The notes under the pieces: generated by a model | What the model was told of the DNA's origin: nothing | Databases searched by the model: none | Seen by the model: the letters and a program-made list of their open reading frames with translations, nothing else | NCBI GenBank assembly: GCA_026129185.1 | Contig: JAHCIO010000007.1 | Coordinates: 62,001-126,000 of the forward strand | Direction: 5' to 3' | DNA: 64,000 nucleotides | Origin: Promineifilum sp019695075 | GTDB taxonomy: Bacteria > Chloroflexota > Anaerolineae > Promineifilales > Promineifilaceae | In this document: piece after piece, positions 49,430 to 57,424 of the stretch | Numbering within the stretch: the first letter of the stretch is position 1 | How the letters are laid out: every line of letters begins with the position of its first letter | Translations under genes and position numbers: made by a program

Positions 49430-51817
49430 CTATTCGCGCTCTTCGTCGTCGGCGAAGTTCTTCAGTTCTGTGGCCAGTTCCAGCAGCCGCTTCTTGACAG
49501 CGTAGTGGACGGTTCCGGGCGGGTATTCGTCGTGTTCGTCGGGCGCGCCGGCGGGAATGCCCGTCAGCAGACTCAGGCCCTCGCTGATGGTCGTGACCGG
49601 CCAGATGTGGAACAGCCCCGCCCGCGCCGCCTCGACCACGTCCTCGCGCAGCATCAGGTTGATGACGTTGGTCGCCGGGATGATGACGCCCTGCTCGCCG
49701 GTCAGCCCGCGCGCGCGGCAGATGTCGAAGAAGCCCTCGACCTTCTCGTTGACCGCGCCGATGGACTGGATTTCACCGCGCTGGTTGACCGAACCCGTCG
49801 CGCCGATGCTCTGGCGGATGGGCAGTTCGCCCAGGCTGGACAGCAGCGCGTATAGCTCGCTCGACGAGGCGCTGTCGCCCTCAATGCCGAAATAGTTTTG
49901 CTCGAATGTCAGGCTGGCGTTGACCGATAGCGGCTGGCGCTGGGCGTAGGTGCCGCCGAGGTAGCCGTTCAGGGTCAGCACGCCCTTGTCGTGAAGGGGG
50001 CCGGCCATGTCGGTCTCGCGCTCGATGTGGATGATGCCATCGTCGCCCATGAAGGTGCGCGCGGTGATGCGCTCCGGCTCGCCGTAGGTGAACTCGCCGA
50101 TCTCGACGACCGCCAGCCCGTTGACCTGGCCGACGACCTCGCCTTCCGTAGCGATGAAGACCGCGCCCTCCAGCACCCGTTCGCGGAACAACTCTGCGGC
50201 CAGGTTGGCCCGCATGGTGCGTTCGTCCAGCGCCTGCTGCACGTCCTCGCCCGTTACCGTCTCGTGGCCGTTGCGCCCGGCCCAATAGTCGGCCTCGCGC
50301 ACCAGGTCGGCGATGGCCCCGAAGCGCGTGCTCAGCTTGCACTGGTGCTCGGCCAGCCGCGAGCCGTGCTCGATGATCTTGGCCACGGCGGCGCGGCCGA
50401 AGGGGCGCAGCTTCTCTTCCGTGCTGCGGGCGGCCACGAACTCGGCGTAGGACTGCTCGCTGGCCGTGTCGCGCGGCATCGTGTCGCTGAAGTCGGCGCG
50501 CACCTTGAACAAATCGCCGAATTCCTCATCATTCTCATAGAGGGAGTTGTAGGCGGGACCGCTGCCCAGCAGGATGACCTTCACGTTCAGCGGCACCGGC
50601 TCCGGCCAGAGGGTGTTGGCGATGACCGGCCCGTCCGATTGCGGCGGGCGCATCTCGATCTCCTCGGCCTTCAGCGCGCGCTTGAGCGCGTCCCACGTCT
50701 CGCGCTGGCGAACGATGTGCAGCGCGTACATCACCAGGTAGCCGCCGTTGGCCTTGTGCAGGTCGCCGGCCTTGATCTGGGTATAGTGGGTCATGATGGT
50801 ATGGCCCTGCGGCTCATACTCCAGCAGGCCAAACAGGTTCTCGTGCGTCGGGTTCAACTGGACGACGACCGGCGCGCCCTCTTCGGCGCTGTTGTCGACC
50901 AGCACGTTGACCTCGTAGCGGCGCAGATCGACAAGCTGGTCAAACTCCTTGTCGTCCAGGCCGGGCGCGGCGCGCGAAACCTGATCGAGCAAGTCCTCCT
51001 GGACATTGGCCAGATACGCCTTGACCGGCTCTTGCTCCTCGTATAGGGCCAGGACGGCCTCGAACTCCTCGCGCGTGGCCTCATCGACCACGTCGCGGTC
51101 GAGCTTCTGGCGCTCGTCGCGGGCGTCGCGCTCGCGATGGCGCTGTTCGCGCAGGATGTCCTGTAGCTCGGTCTGGAGCGCGCGCAACGTGTCGCGGCGG
51201 GCGGCGGCGTCGTCGTTGTTGGCCTCGTCGCTGTCGTCTTCGCCGGCCGTCACGGTCAGGCCGGAGGCCGTCTCCTGCAAGTCGAAGCCCTGCGCCGTCG
51301 CCTTGCGCTCCAGCGCGTCGAGCATCACCTCGCGCTGCTCGGCCACCTTCTGGTCGAGCGCCTGCACGGTGCGACGGTAGGATTCGTTCTCGAACGCCTG
51401 CGTCAGCGCCAGTTGTACGCTGTCGATCAGCTCTTTCATCCGCTCGGCCAGAACAGCGCCCTGTCCGGGGGCCAGGCGCATGGCCTTCGGCCGGTGGGGA
51501 GTGTCGAAGTTATGGACGTAGACCCAATCGGGCGGCGTCGGCTCCTGGCCGCAGCGCTGGCGCAGGAAGTGGCGGATGGCCGCGCTGCGCCCCGTGCCCG
51601 ACGACCCTTTGACGAAGATGTTGTAGCCCTTGCTCTTCAGCCCCATGCCGAACTCCAGGGCGCGCGTGGCCCGCGGCTGGCCGATGATGGCCGTGGACGG
51701 CTCGACGTCGGCCGTCGTCTCGAAGGCCAACCCGCTGGGGTCGCATACAAGACGGAGTTTATCGGCGGAAAGGGATTTCACGTGTCCGGGCATTACGGTT
51801 TTGATAGACCACCTCAT
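49430..51817 (-). CDS. Lon-related ATP-dependent protease (AAA-32/Lon-C type)
   Basis: The 795-residue protein has an atypical Walker A GSSGTGRS (residues 71-78, Arg in place of Lys, as in this subfamily). A long central insert with coiled coil follows, then a C-terminal Lon protease domain. The catalytic Ser lies in GDSASSSELYALLSSL and the Lys in AVNEKVEGFFDICRARG. FEQNYFGIEGDSAS and the GVIIPATNVINLML end also match. The first ATG (51817) and the one at 51793 are both possible. It is a cytoplasmic ATP-driven protease, with quality control the likely role. Confidence 0.92.
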   Translation of the reverse strand: MRWSIKTVMPGHVKSLSADKLRLVCDPSGLAFETTADVEPSTAIIGQPRATRALEFGMGLKSKGYNIFVKGSSGTGRSAAIRHFLRQRCGQEPTPPDWVYVHNFDTPHRPKAMRLAPGQGAVLAERMKELIDSVQLALTQAFENESYRRTVQALDQKVAEQREVMLDALERKATAQGFDLQETASGLTVTAGEDDSDEANNDDAAARRDTLRALQTELQDILREQRHRERDARDERQKLDRDVVDEATREEFEAVLALYEEQEPVKAYLANVQEDLLDQVSRAAPGLDDKEFDQLVDLRRYEVNVLVDNSAEEGAPVVVQLNPTHENLFGLLEYEPQGHTIMTHYTQIKAGDLHKANGGYLVMYALHIVRQRETWDALKRALKAEEIEMRPPQSDGPVIANTLWPEPVPLNVKVILLGSGPAYNSLYENDEEFGDLFKVRADFSDTMPRDTASEQSYAEFVAARSTEEKLRPFGRAAVAKIIEHGSRLAEHQCKLSTRFGAIADLVREADYWAGRNGHETVTGEDVQQALDERTMRANLAAELFRERVLEGAVFIATEGEVVGQVNGLAVVEIGEFTYGEPERITARTFMGDDGIIHIERETDMAGPLHDKGVLTLNGYLGGTYAQRQPLSVNASLTFEQNYFGIEGDSASSSELYALLSSLGELPIRQSIGATGSVNQRGEIQSIGAVNEKVEGFFDICRARGLTGEQGVIIPATNVINLMLREDVVEAARAGLFHIWPVTTISEGLSLLTGIPAGAPDEHDEYPPGTVHYAVKKRLLELATELKNFADDEERE

Positions 51818-51879
51818 GAGTGGGGCTGGAGCGAATCATACTGTTAGATCGCGGGGTTCGCAACCGAATTGAACCCGCA

Positions 51880-51935
51880 TGTAGGACGGGTTGGTAACCC
51901 GTCCTACAAGAGACGGGTTGCCAACCCGTCCTACA
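51880..51935. repeat. Tandem palindromic repeat (TGTAGGACGGGTT type)
   Basis: Bases 51880-51892 and 51896-51908 form a perfect 13-bp hairpin. A second, shorter hairpin copy follows at 51912-51935 with the same GACGGGTT/AACCCGTC arms. It sits between the divergent Lon and SDR genes. It has the form of a dispersed REP/MITE-like element. Confidence 0.7.
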
Positions 51936-51998
51936 GTTGGTCGCGGGGGGCGGTCGTGATAGATTTACGGGGGCATCAGCGTGGCGTGTGGAGGGCCT

Positions 51999-52715
51999 AT
52001 GTTCGATTTTAGCGGGCAGGTGGCGATGATCACTGGCGGCGCGGGTAATCTGGGCGCGGCGGCGGCGCGGGCCTTCTATCGCGCCGGCGCACGTGTGGCC
52101 GTACTGGACCGCCACCGCGAGACGACGACCGAAGTCCTGGGCCAGGACGTGCCCGAAGGCGAGTTCTGCGCCTATGTGACCGGCAACTTGCTCGACGAGA
52201 CCTCGGTGGCCGCGATGGTCGCGGAGGTCTACAACCGCTTCGGCCGCATCGACATCCTGCTCAACACCGCCGGCGGCTATCGCGCGGGCACGCCGCTGCA
52301 CGCCACGCCGAACGAGACGTGGGACCTGATGATGAACCTCAACGCGCGCACCGTCTTCCTGATGTCGCGGGCCGTTGTGCCCCACATGATCGCCGCCGGG
52401 CGCGGCAAGATCGTCAACGTCGCCGCCCGCGCCGCGCTGCAGGGCGCAGCCGAGGCCGGCCCCTACGTCGCCTCCAAGATGGCCGTTATCCGCCTGACCG
52501 AAGCGCTGGCCGCGGAAGTGGCCGACAACGGCATCAACGTCAATTGCATCCTGCCCGGCAAGATGGACACGCCCGCCAATCGCGCCGCCCAGCCGGCCGC
52601 CGACTTCAGCCGCTGGGTGTCGCCCGAATCGATGGCCAACGTCATCCTCTTCCTGGCCTCCGATCTGGCCAGGGACATCAACGGCGCGGCCGTGCCGATT
52701 TACGGACGGGGGTGA
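51999..52715 (+). CDS. Short-chain dehydrogenase/reductase
   Basis: The 238-residue Rossmann-fold protein has the cofactor motif ITGGAGNLG, NTAGGY, and the YVASK catalytic pair. The usual catalytic Ser region reads IVNVAARAAL, with Ala where Ser is expected, so activity may be altered. Acidic/basic residues after the Gly motif do not settle NAD versus NADP. The ATG at 51999 has GGAGGG upstream. The stop overlaps the GTG of the next gene. Confidence 0.9.
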   Translation: MFDFSGQVAMITGGAGNLGAAAARAFYRAGARVAVLDRHRETTTEVLGQDVPEGEFCAYVTGNLLDETSVAAMVAEVYNRFGRIDILLNTAGGYRAGTPLHATPNETWDLMMNLNARTVFLMSRAVVPHMIAAGRGKIVNVAARAALQGAAEAGPYVASKMAVIRLTEALAAEVADNGINVNCILPGKMDTPANRAAQPAADFSRWVSPESMANVILFLASDLARDINGAAVPIYGRG

Positions 52716-54148
52716 CTCCCATCGCTACCGCCACACCGCGTCTGACAACGACGTTCAAGCTTGTCTTTGGCCTGGGCGATTGGGGGCCGTCGGCGGCATC
52801 GACGGCGCGCAATATCTTCTGGTTCGTGTTTCTGACCAACGTCGTCGGGCTGGGCGCGGGGCTGGCCGGCGGCGTCTGGCTCGTCGGCCGCGTCTGGGAC
52901 GCCGTCAACGACCCGCTCATCGGCAGCATCAGCGACCGGCTGCACTCGCGCCTCGGTCGGCGGCGGCCCTTTCTGTTGTTCGGCTCCATCCCCTTCGCGC
53001 TGAGCTTCTTCCTGATGTTCATCGTGCCGCCGTTCCAGAGCCACTCGGCGCTGCTGCTCTACTACAGCCTCATCTTCCTGATCTACGACACGCTGTTCAC
53101 CATCGTCAACGTCCCCTACCTGGCCCTCGTGCCGGAACTGACCGACCACTACGACGAGCGCAGCAGCCTGACCGGCTGGCGGACGGCCGTCGCCTTCCTG
53201 GCCCAACTGGTGACGGCCGGGGCGTTCAAGCTGCTGGCCGAGAATGTCTTCGCGCCCTGGTTCGGCGGGCCGAGCGGGCTGCGGTTGGGCTACATGCTGG
53301 CCGCCGGCCTGTGGGCCATCAGCATGGCCGTGCCCTTTGTCCTGCTGGCGCTGGTCATCCGCGAGCCGGACGCGCAACCGGTGGACTCGCCCATCCGGCC
53401 GGTGGCCAACTTCCGCGAGGTCTTCGCCAACCGGCCGTTTCGGCTGGCGGCGCTCATCTACCTGCTGTGCTTCGCCACCGGCGATGTCATCCTGGTTGTC
53501 CTGGTGCGCTACCTGGTCGATTACATCCGCGTTCCGCCGGGCTTCGACAGCCTCTTCCTGGTCATCGTCCTGACCTTCTCACTGCTCAGCATCCCCGCCA
53601 TCCTGGCCCTCATGCGCCGCACCAATAAGCGCGTTGCCTACCTGATCGGCATCGGCTTCATGGTCGTCGTCCTGTCGGTGGCCATGTTCCTGGGGCCGGG
53701 CGATTACCGCCCGCTCTTTGTCGGCGCGGCCCTGGCCGGGGTCGGCTTCGCGGCCATGAGCATCATCCCCTGGGCCATCGTCGCCGACGTCATCGACGTG
53801 GACGAACTGAACACCGGCGAGCGGCGCGAGGGTCTATACACCGGCTACCTCGTTTTCCTGCGCAAGCTGGGCACAGGGGTCATGGTTTTCGTCGTCGGCC
53901 AACTGTTGGCGGTCACGGGCTACGTCAGTTCCAATACCGGCAGCGCTTTCATGCAGCAGCCGGACGCGGCGCTGATGATCATGCGCGCCCTCGTGACCGC
54001 CCTGCCGGCGCTCGCCCTGGGCCTGTCGCTCATCCTGGCCTGGCGCTTTCCCATCGACCGCGCCAGCCATGAAGCCGTCCGCCGCGCGCTGGACGAACGC
54101 CGCGCCGCCAGGGAAGCCGGCGCGACCTTGCCTGAACTTACATCGTAA
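52712..54148 (+). CDS. GPH/MelB-type sugar:cation symporter-like MFS protein
   Basis: The 478-residue protein has about 12 membrane helices. WDAVNDPLIGSISDRLHSRLGRRRPFLLFGS and YDTLFTIVNVPYLALVPELTDHYDERSSLTGWR are the GPH-family hallmarks, with conserved Asp residues for cation coupling. The GTG at 52712 overlaps the SDR stop (GTGA), which indicates translational coupling and possibly a shared substrate such as a sugar or glycoside. Frame upstream to 52319 is a shadow. Confidence 0.9.
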   Translation: MTPIATATPRLTTTFKLVFGLGDWGPSAASTARNIFWFVFLTNVVGLGAGLAGGVWLVGRVWDAVNDPLIGSISDRLHSRLGRRRPFLLFGSIPFALSFFLMFIVPPFQSHSALLLYYSLIFLIYDTLFTIVNVPYLALVPELTDHYDERSSLTGWRTAVAFLAQLVTAGAFKLLAENVFAPWFGGPSGLRLGYMLAAGLWAISMAVPFVLLALVIREPDAQPVDSPIRPVANFREVFANRPFRLAALIYLLCFATGDVILVVLVRYLVDYIRVPPGFDSLFLVIVLTFSLLSIPAILALMRRTNKRVAYLIGIGFMVVVLSVAMFLGPGDYRPLFVGAALAGVGFAAMSIIPWAIVADVIDVDELNTGERREGLYTGYLVFLRKLGTGVMVFVVGQLLAVTGYVSSNTGSAFMQQPDAALMIMRALVTALPALALGLSLILAWRFPIDRASHEAVRRALDERRAAREAGATLPELTS

Positions 54149-54161
54149 AGGAGTCACACAC

Positions 54162-54641
54162 ATGTTACAGATTGGCGATCCCGCCCCCGACTTTGAACTG
54201 CTGTCCGACGAGAACCGGCCGGTGAAGCTGTCCGACCTACGCGGGCAGCGCGTCGTGCTCTTCTTCTACCCCAAGGCCGATACGCCCAACTGCACCATCC
54301 AGGCCTGTGGCTTCCGCGACCGCTTCCCGGTCATCGAGGCCGGCAACGCGACTGTTATCGGCGTCAGCCCCGACACGCCCGCCGAGCTGGCCAGGTGGCG
54401 CGCCAAGGAGCAACTGCCCTACACGCTGCTGTCCGACCCCGACCACGCCCTGGCCGATGCCTATGGCGTCTGGGGCGAGAAGTCCGCCTACGGCCGCAGC
54501 TACATGGGCATCATCCGCAGTCACGCCATCATCGGCCCTGACGGGCGCATCGAAGACCTGCGCATCCGCGTCAAGCCGCAGGAAAGCGTGCAGGCCGCGG
54601 TCGATTTCCTGGCCGCCCACAGCGACAGCGGCCCGGCATGA
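54162..54641 (+). CDS. bcp: Bcp/PrxQ-type peroxiredoxin
   Basis: The 159-residue thiol peroxidase has VVLFFYPKADTPNCTIQACGFRD with peroxidatic C44 and resolving C49. The TPGC consensus reads TPNC. RSHAIIGPDGRI and the late Arg fit the family. It removes peroxides with thioredoxin as a likely reductant. AAAGGAG precedes the ATG, and its end overlaps the next start (ATGA). Confidence 0.94.
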   Translation: MLQIGDPAPDFELLSDENRPVKLSDLRGQRVVLFFYPKADTPNCTIQACGFRDRFPVIEAGNATVIGVSPDTPAELARWRAKEQLPYTLLSDPDHALADAYGVWGEKSAYGRSYMGIIRSHAIIGPDGRIEDLRIRVKPQESVQAAVDFLAAHSDSGPA

Positions 54642-55633
54642 CCGCGCCGCCGGCCCGCGCGCTGCGTTTCCACCGCTTTGGCCCACCGGCCGAGGTGCTG
54701 CAACTCGAAGATCTGCCGGTGGAGGAACCCGGCCCCGGCCAGGTGCGCCTGCGCCTGAGCCACCGGCCGATCAACCCATCTGACCTGCTGACCGTCGCCG
54801 GCCAGTATGGACGCCTGCCGCGGCTGCCGGTCACGCCGGGGCTGGAGGGCGTCGGTCGCGTCGAGGCGCTGGGCGAGGGCGTCCGCGGCTGGCGCATTGG
54901 CGACCGGGCCATCCCGTTGGGCGCGAGCGGCACGTGGCGCGAGAGCCAGCTTGTCGCCGCGGCCGGCCTGCTGCCCGTGCCCGACGCCGTCGATGACGCC
55001 ACGGCGGCCCAGTTTGTCGTCAACCCGGTCACCGCCTGGGTGATGCTGGAGCAGGAATTGGCTCTCCGGCCGGGTGACTGGGTCGTGCAGACGGCCGCCG
55101 GCTCGGCCCTGGGCCGGATGGTCATCCAACTGGCCCAACTGCGCGGTTACCGGACGATCAACCTCGTGCGCCGGGCGGAGCAGGTGGCCGAGCTGCGCGC
55201 CCTGGGCGGCGACGCCGTCTTCGCCACCGGCGAGCCGGACATCGTCGCGCGCGTCCGCGCGCTGACCGGCGGCCAGGGGGCCAAGGGCGCGCTGGAGGCC
55301 GTCGGCGGCGAGACGGGCGCGCTGGCGTTGCGCTGCCTGCGGCCGGGCGGGGTGATGCTCGTCTACGGCCTGCTGAGCGGCGAGCCGCTGCCCCTCCACA
55401 ATGGCGAGATGCTCTTCCGCGGCCTGACCGTGCGCGGCTACTGGCTGAGCCATTGGTTCCAGCACACGCCGCCGGAGCAAGTGGCGACGACGTTGCAAGG
55501 GCTGATGGCGCTGCTGGCCGATGGGTCGCTGCGGCTGGCCGTCGAGGCCACGTATGATCTGGCCGACTTTCGCGCCGCCGTGACCCACGCCGAGCAGCCC
55601 GGCCGGCAGGGCAAAATCCTGTTGACCGGCTAA
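54638..55633 (+). CDS. MDR-family quinone/enoyl-thioester reductase
   Basis: The 331-residue zinc-free medium-chain reductase resembles trans-2-enoyl reductases. It has INPSDLLTVAGQYG with a GLEGVGRV motif, and a dinucleotide motif VVQTAAGSALGRMVIQLAQLRGYRTI. The Cys/His zinc ligands of classic alcohol dehydrogenases are absent. The likely reaction is NADPH-dependent reduction of an enoyl or quinone substrate. It is coupled to bcp by a four-base overlap, which hints at an oxidative-stress role. Confidence 0.88.
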   Translation: MTAPPARALRFHRFGPPAEVLQLEDLPVEEPGPGQVRLRLSHRPINPSDLLTVAGQYGRLPRLPVTPGLEGVGRVEALGEGVRGWRIGDRAIPLGASGTWRESQLVAAAGLLPVPDAVDDATAAQFVVNPVTAWVMLEQELALRPGDWVVQTAAGSALGRMVIQLAQLRGYRTINLVRRAEQVAELRALGGDAVFATGEPDIVARVRALTGGQGAKGALEAVGGETGALALRCLRPGGVMLVYGLLSGEPLPLHNGEMLFRGLTVRGYWLSHWFQHTPPEQVATTLQGLMALLADGSLRLAVEATYDLADFRAAVTHAEQPGRQGKILLTG

Positions 55634-55725
55634 TTCGTCGCCGCCGTTGTCGAAATCGCCGCCGGTCATTCGTCATTCCAGTAGAAAGGGCGCACAGGCC
55701 CCAAACCTGATGAAGGAGACGAACG

Positions 55726-56076
55726 ATGCAATACATGCTGTTGATCTACGTGGACCCGCAGACCTACGCCGGCGTGACCGAAGAGCAGCTTCAGACCGAG
55801 ATGGCCGAGTACTACGCCTTCGGCCCGTCGCTGCGCGAGCGCGGCATCGAGGTGAGCGGCGAGGGCTTGCAGGGCATTGAAACGGCGACGACGCTGCGCG
55901 TCCGCGATGGCCAGGCGCTCATCACCGACGGCCCCTTTGCCGAGACGAAGGAACACCTGGGCGGCTTCTACCTGGTCGATGTGGCCAATCTGGACGAGGC
56001 CATTGAGGTCGCCAAACGCATCCCCGATGTCCGGCGCGGCTCGGTGGAGATTCGCCCGGTGATGATCTACAGCTAA
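55726..56076 (+). CDS. YCII/DGPF-domain protein
   Basis: The 116-residue ferredoxin-like fold protein starts MQYMLLIYVDPQ and has TDGPFAETKEHLGGFYLVDVANLDEAIEVA with the DGPF motif. Such proteins are usually encoded next to ECF42-type sigma factors, as here, and their exact role is unclear. GAAGGAG lies just before the ATG. Confidence 0.92.
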   Translation: MQYMLLIYVDPQTYAGVTEEQLQTEMAEYYAFGPSLRERGIEVSGEGLQGIETATTLRVRDGQALITDGPFAETKEHLGGFYLVDVANLDEAIEVAKRIPDVRRGSVEIRPVMIYS

Positions 56077-56151
56077 GCGCCCGGCGACGCACCCGTGCCG
56101 CCCGCACGTTGGCCACCGGCCGGCGCGGGGCGGCGCGGGGCCGGCGAACCG

Positions 56152-57408
56152 ATGCCCGCCGCCAGCGACGCCATCGAGCGCGCTCTGCGCGAAGACACCG
56201 GCCGCGTCCTGGCCATCCTCATCGCCGCGCTGGGCGACATCGACCTGGCCGAGGATGCGCTGCAGGAGGCGCTGCTTGTCGCCGTCGAACGCTGGCCGGC
56301 CGACGGCCCGCCCAACAACCCCGCGGCCTGGCTGGTGACGGTTGCCCGGCGCAAGGCGTTCGACCGCCTGCGCCGCGAGCGGACGCTGACCGAGAAGACG
56401 CCGCTGCTGGCCGAACTGGCCACTGACCCATTTGATGACCCCGCGGCCATGGACGACACGCCCATCCCCGACGAACGGCTCAAGCTGCTGTTCACCTGTT
56501 GCCACCCGGCGCTGGCGCTGGAGGCGCGCGTGGCCCTGACGCTGCGGCTGCTGGGCGGGCTGGACACGGCCGAGATCGCCCGCGCCTTCCTGGTGACGAC
56601 GCCCACGATGAACCAGCGCCTGACGCGGGCCAAGGCCAAGATCCGCGCCGCGGGCATTCCCTACGAGGTGCCGCCGCTCGCCGCCGTGCCCGAACGGCTC
56701 GACGGTGTGCTGCACGTCCTCTACCTCATCTTCAACGAGGGCTACGCCGCCACCTCCGGCGACGCCCACATCCGCGCCGATCTCTGCGCCGAGGCGCTGC
56801 GCCTGGCGGCGACGTTGGTGGACTTGCTCGACGCCCGGCCGGAGTTGGGGCCGCAGCCGGAGGCGATGGGACTGCTGGCGCTGCTGCGGCTGCACGACTC
56901 GCGCCGCGCCGCCCGGCTGGACGCCGCCGGCAACATCATCCTGCTGGAAGACCAGGACCGGCGGCGGTGGAACCGGGCGGCCATCGATGCCGGGCTGGCT
57001 CTGCTCGACCGGGCGCTGGCGCTGCGGCGGCCCGGCCCCTACCAGATTCAGGCCGCCATCGCCGCGCTGCACGCCCGCGCCGCCACCGCGGCCGACACCG
57101 ACTGGCGACAGATCGCCGCGCTCTACGACGCCCTGCACCGCGTCGCACCCACGCCGGTGGTGGAGTTGAACCGGGCGGTGGCCGTGGGCATGGCCCGCGG
57201 GCCGCTGGCGGGGCTGGCCCTGTTGCAGCGGCCGGAGTTGGCCGCGGCGCTCGACAGCTACCACTGGTACCACGCCGCCGTGGCCGACTTCCTGCGGCGC
57301 GCCGGCTACCGGCCGGAGGCCCGCGCCGCCTACGTCCGCGCCCTGTCGCTGTGCGACAACCGCGCCGAACAAGCCTTCCTCGCCCGCCGCATCGACGAGA
57401 CGAGTTAG
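56152..57408 (+). CDS. ECF sigma factor of the ECF42/SigJ-like type with a C-terminal extension
   Basis: The 418-residue protein has a sigma2 region (DLAEDALQEALLVAVERWPADG, NPAAWLVTVARRKAFDRLRRE), a sigma4 region (LTLRLLGGLDTAEIARAFLVTTPTMNQRLTRAKAKIR) and a roughly 220-residue TPR-like extension (GLALLDRALALRRPGPYQIQAAIAALH). That layout, paired with a DGPF gene just upstream, is the ECF42 hallmark. No anti-sigma gene is present, as usual for this group. A GTG at 56095 is an alternative start. Confidence 0.9.
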   Translation: MPAASDAIERALREDTGRVLAILIAALGDIDLAEDALQEALLVAVERWPADGPPNNPAAWLVTVARRKAFDRLRRERTLTEKTPLLAELATDPFDDPAAMDDTPIPDERLKLLFTCCHPALALEARVALTLRLLGGLDTAEIARAFLVTTPTMNQRLTRAKAKIRAAGIPYEVPPLAAVPERLDGVLHVLYLIFNEGYAATSGDAHIRADLCAEALRLAATLVDLLDARPELGPQPEAMGLLALLRLHDSRRAARLDAAGNIILLEDQDRRRWNRAAIDAGLALLDRALALRRPGPYQIQAAIAALHARAATAADTDWRQIAALYDALHRVAPTPVVELNRAVAVGMARGPLAGLALLQRPELAAALDSYHWYHAAVADFLRRAGYRPEARAAYVRALSLCDNRAEQAFLARRIDETS

Positions 57409-57424
57409 GGTGCGCCGCGCCGAA

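Noticed and set aside
51880..51935. CRISPR-like repeat
   Set aside because: There are only two imperfect copies with no unique spacers of regular length and no cas gene.
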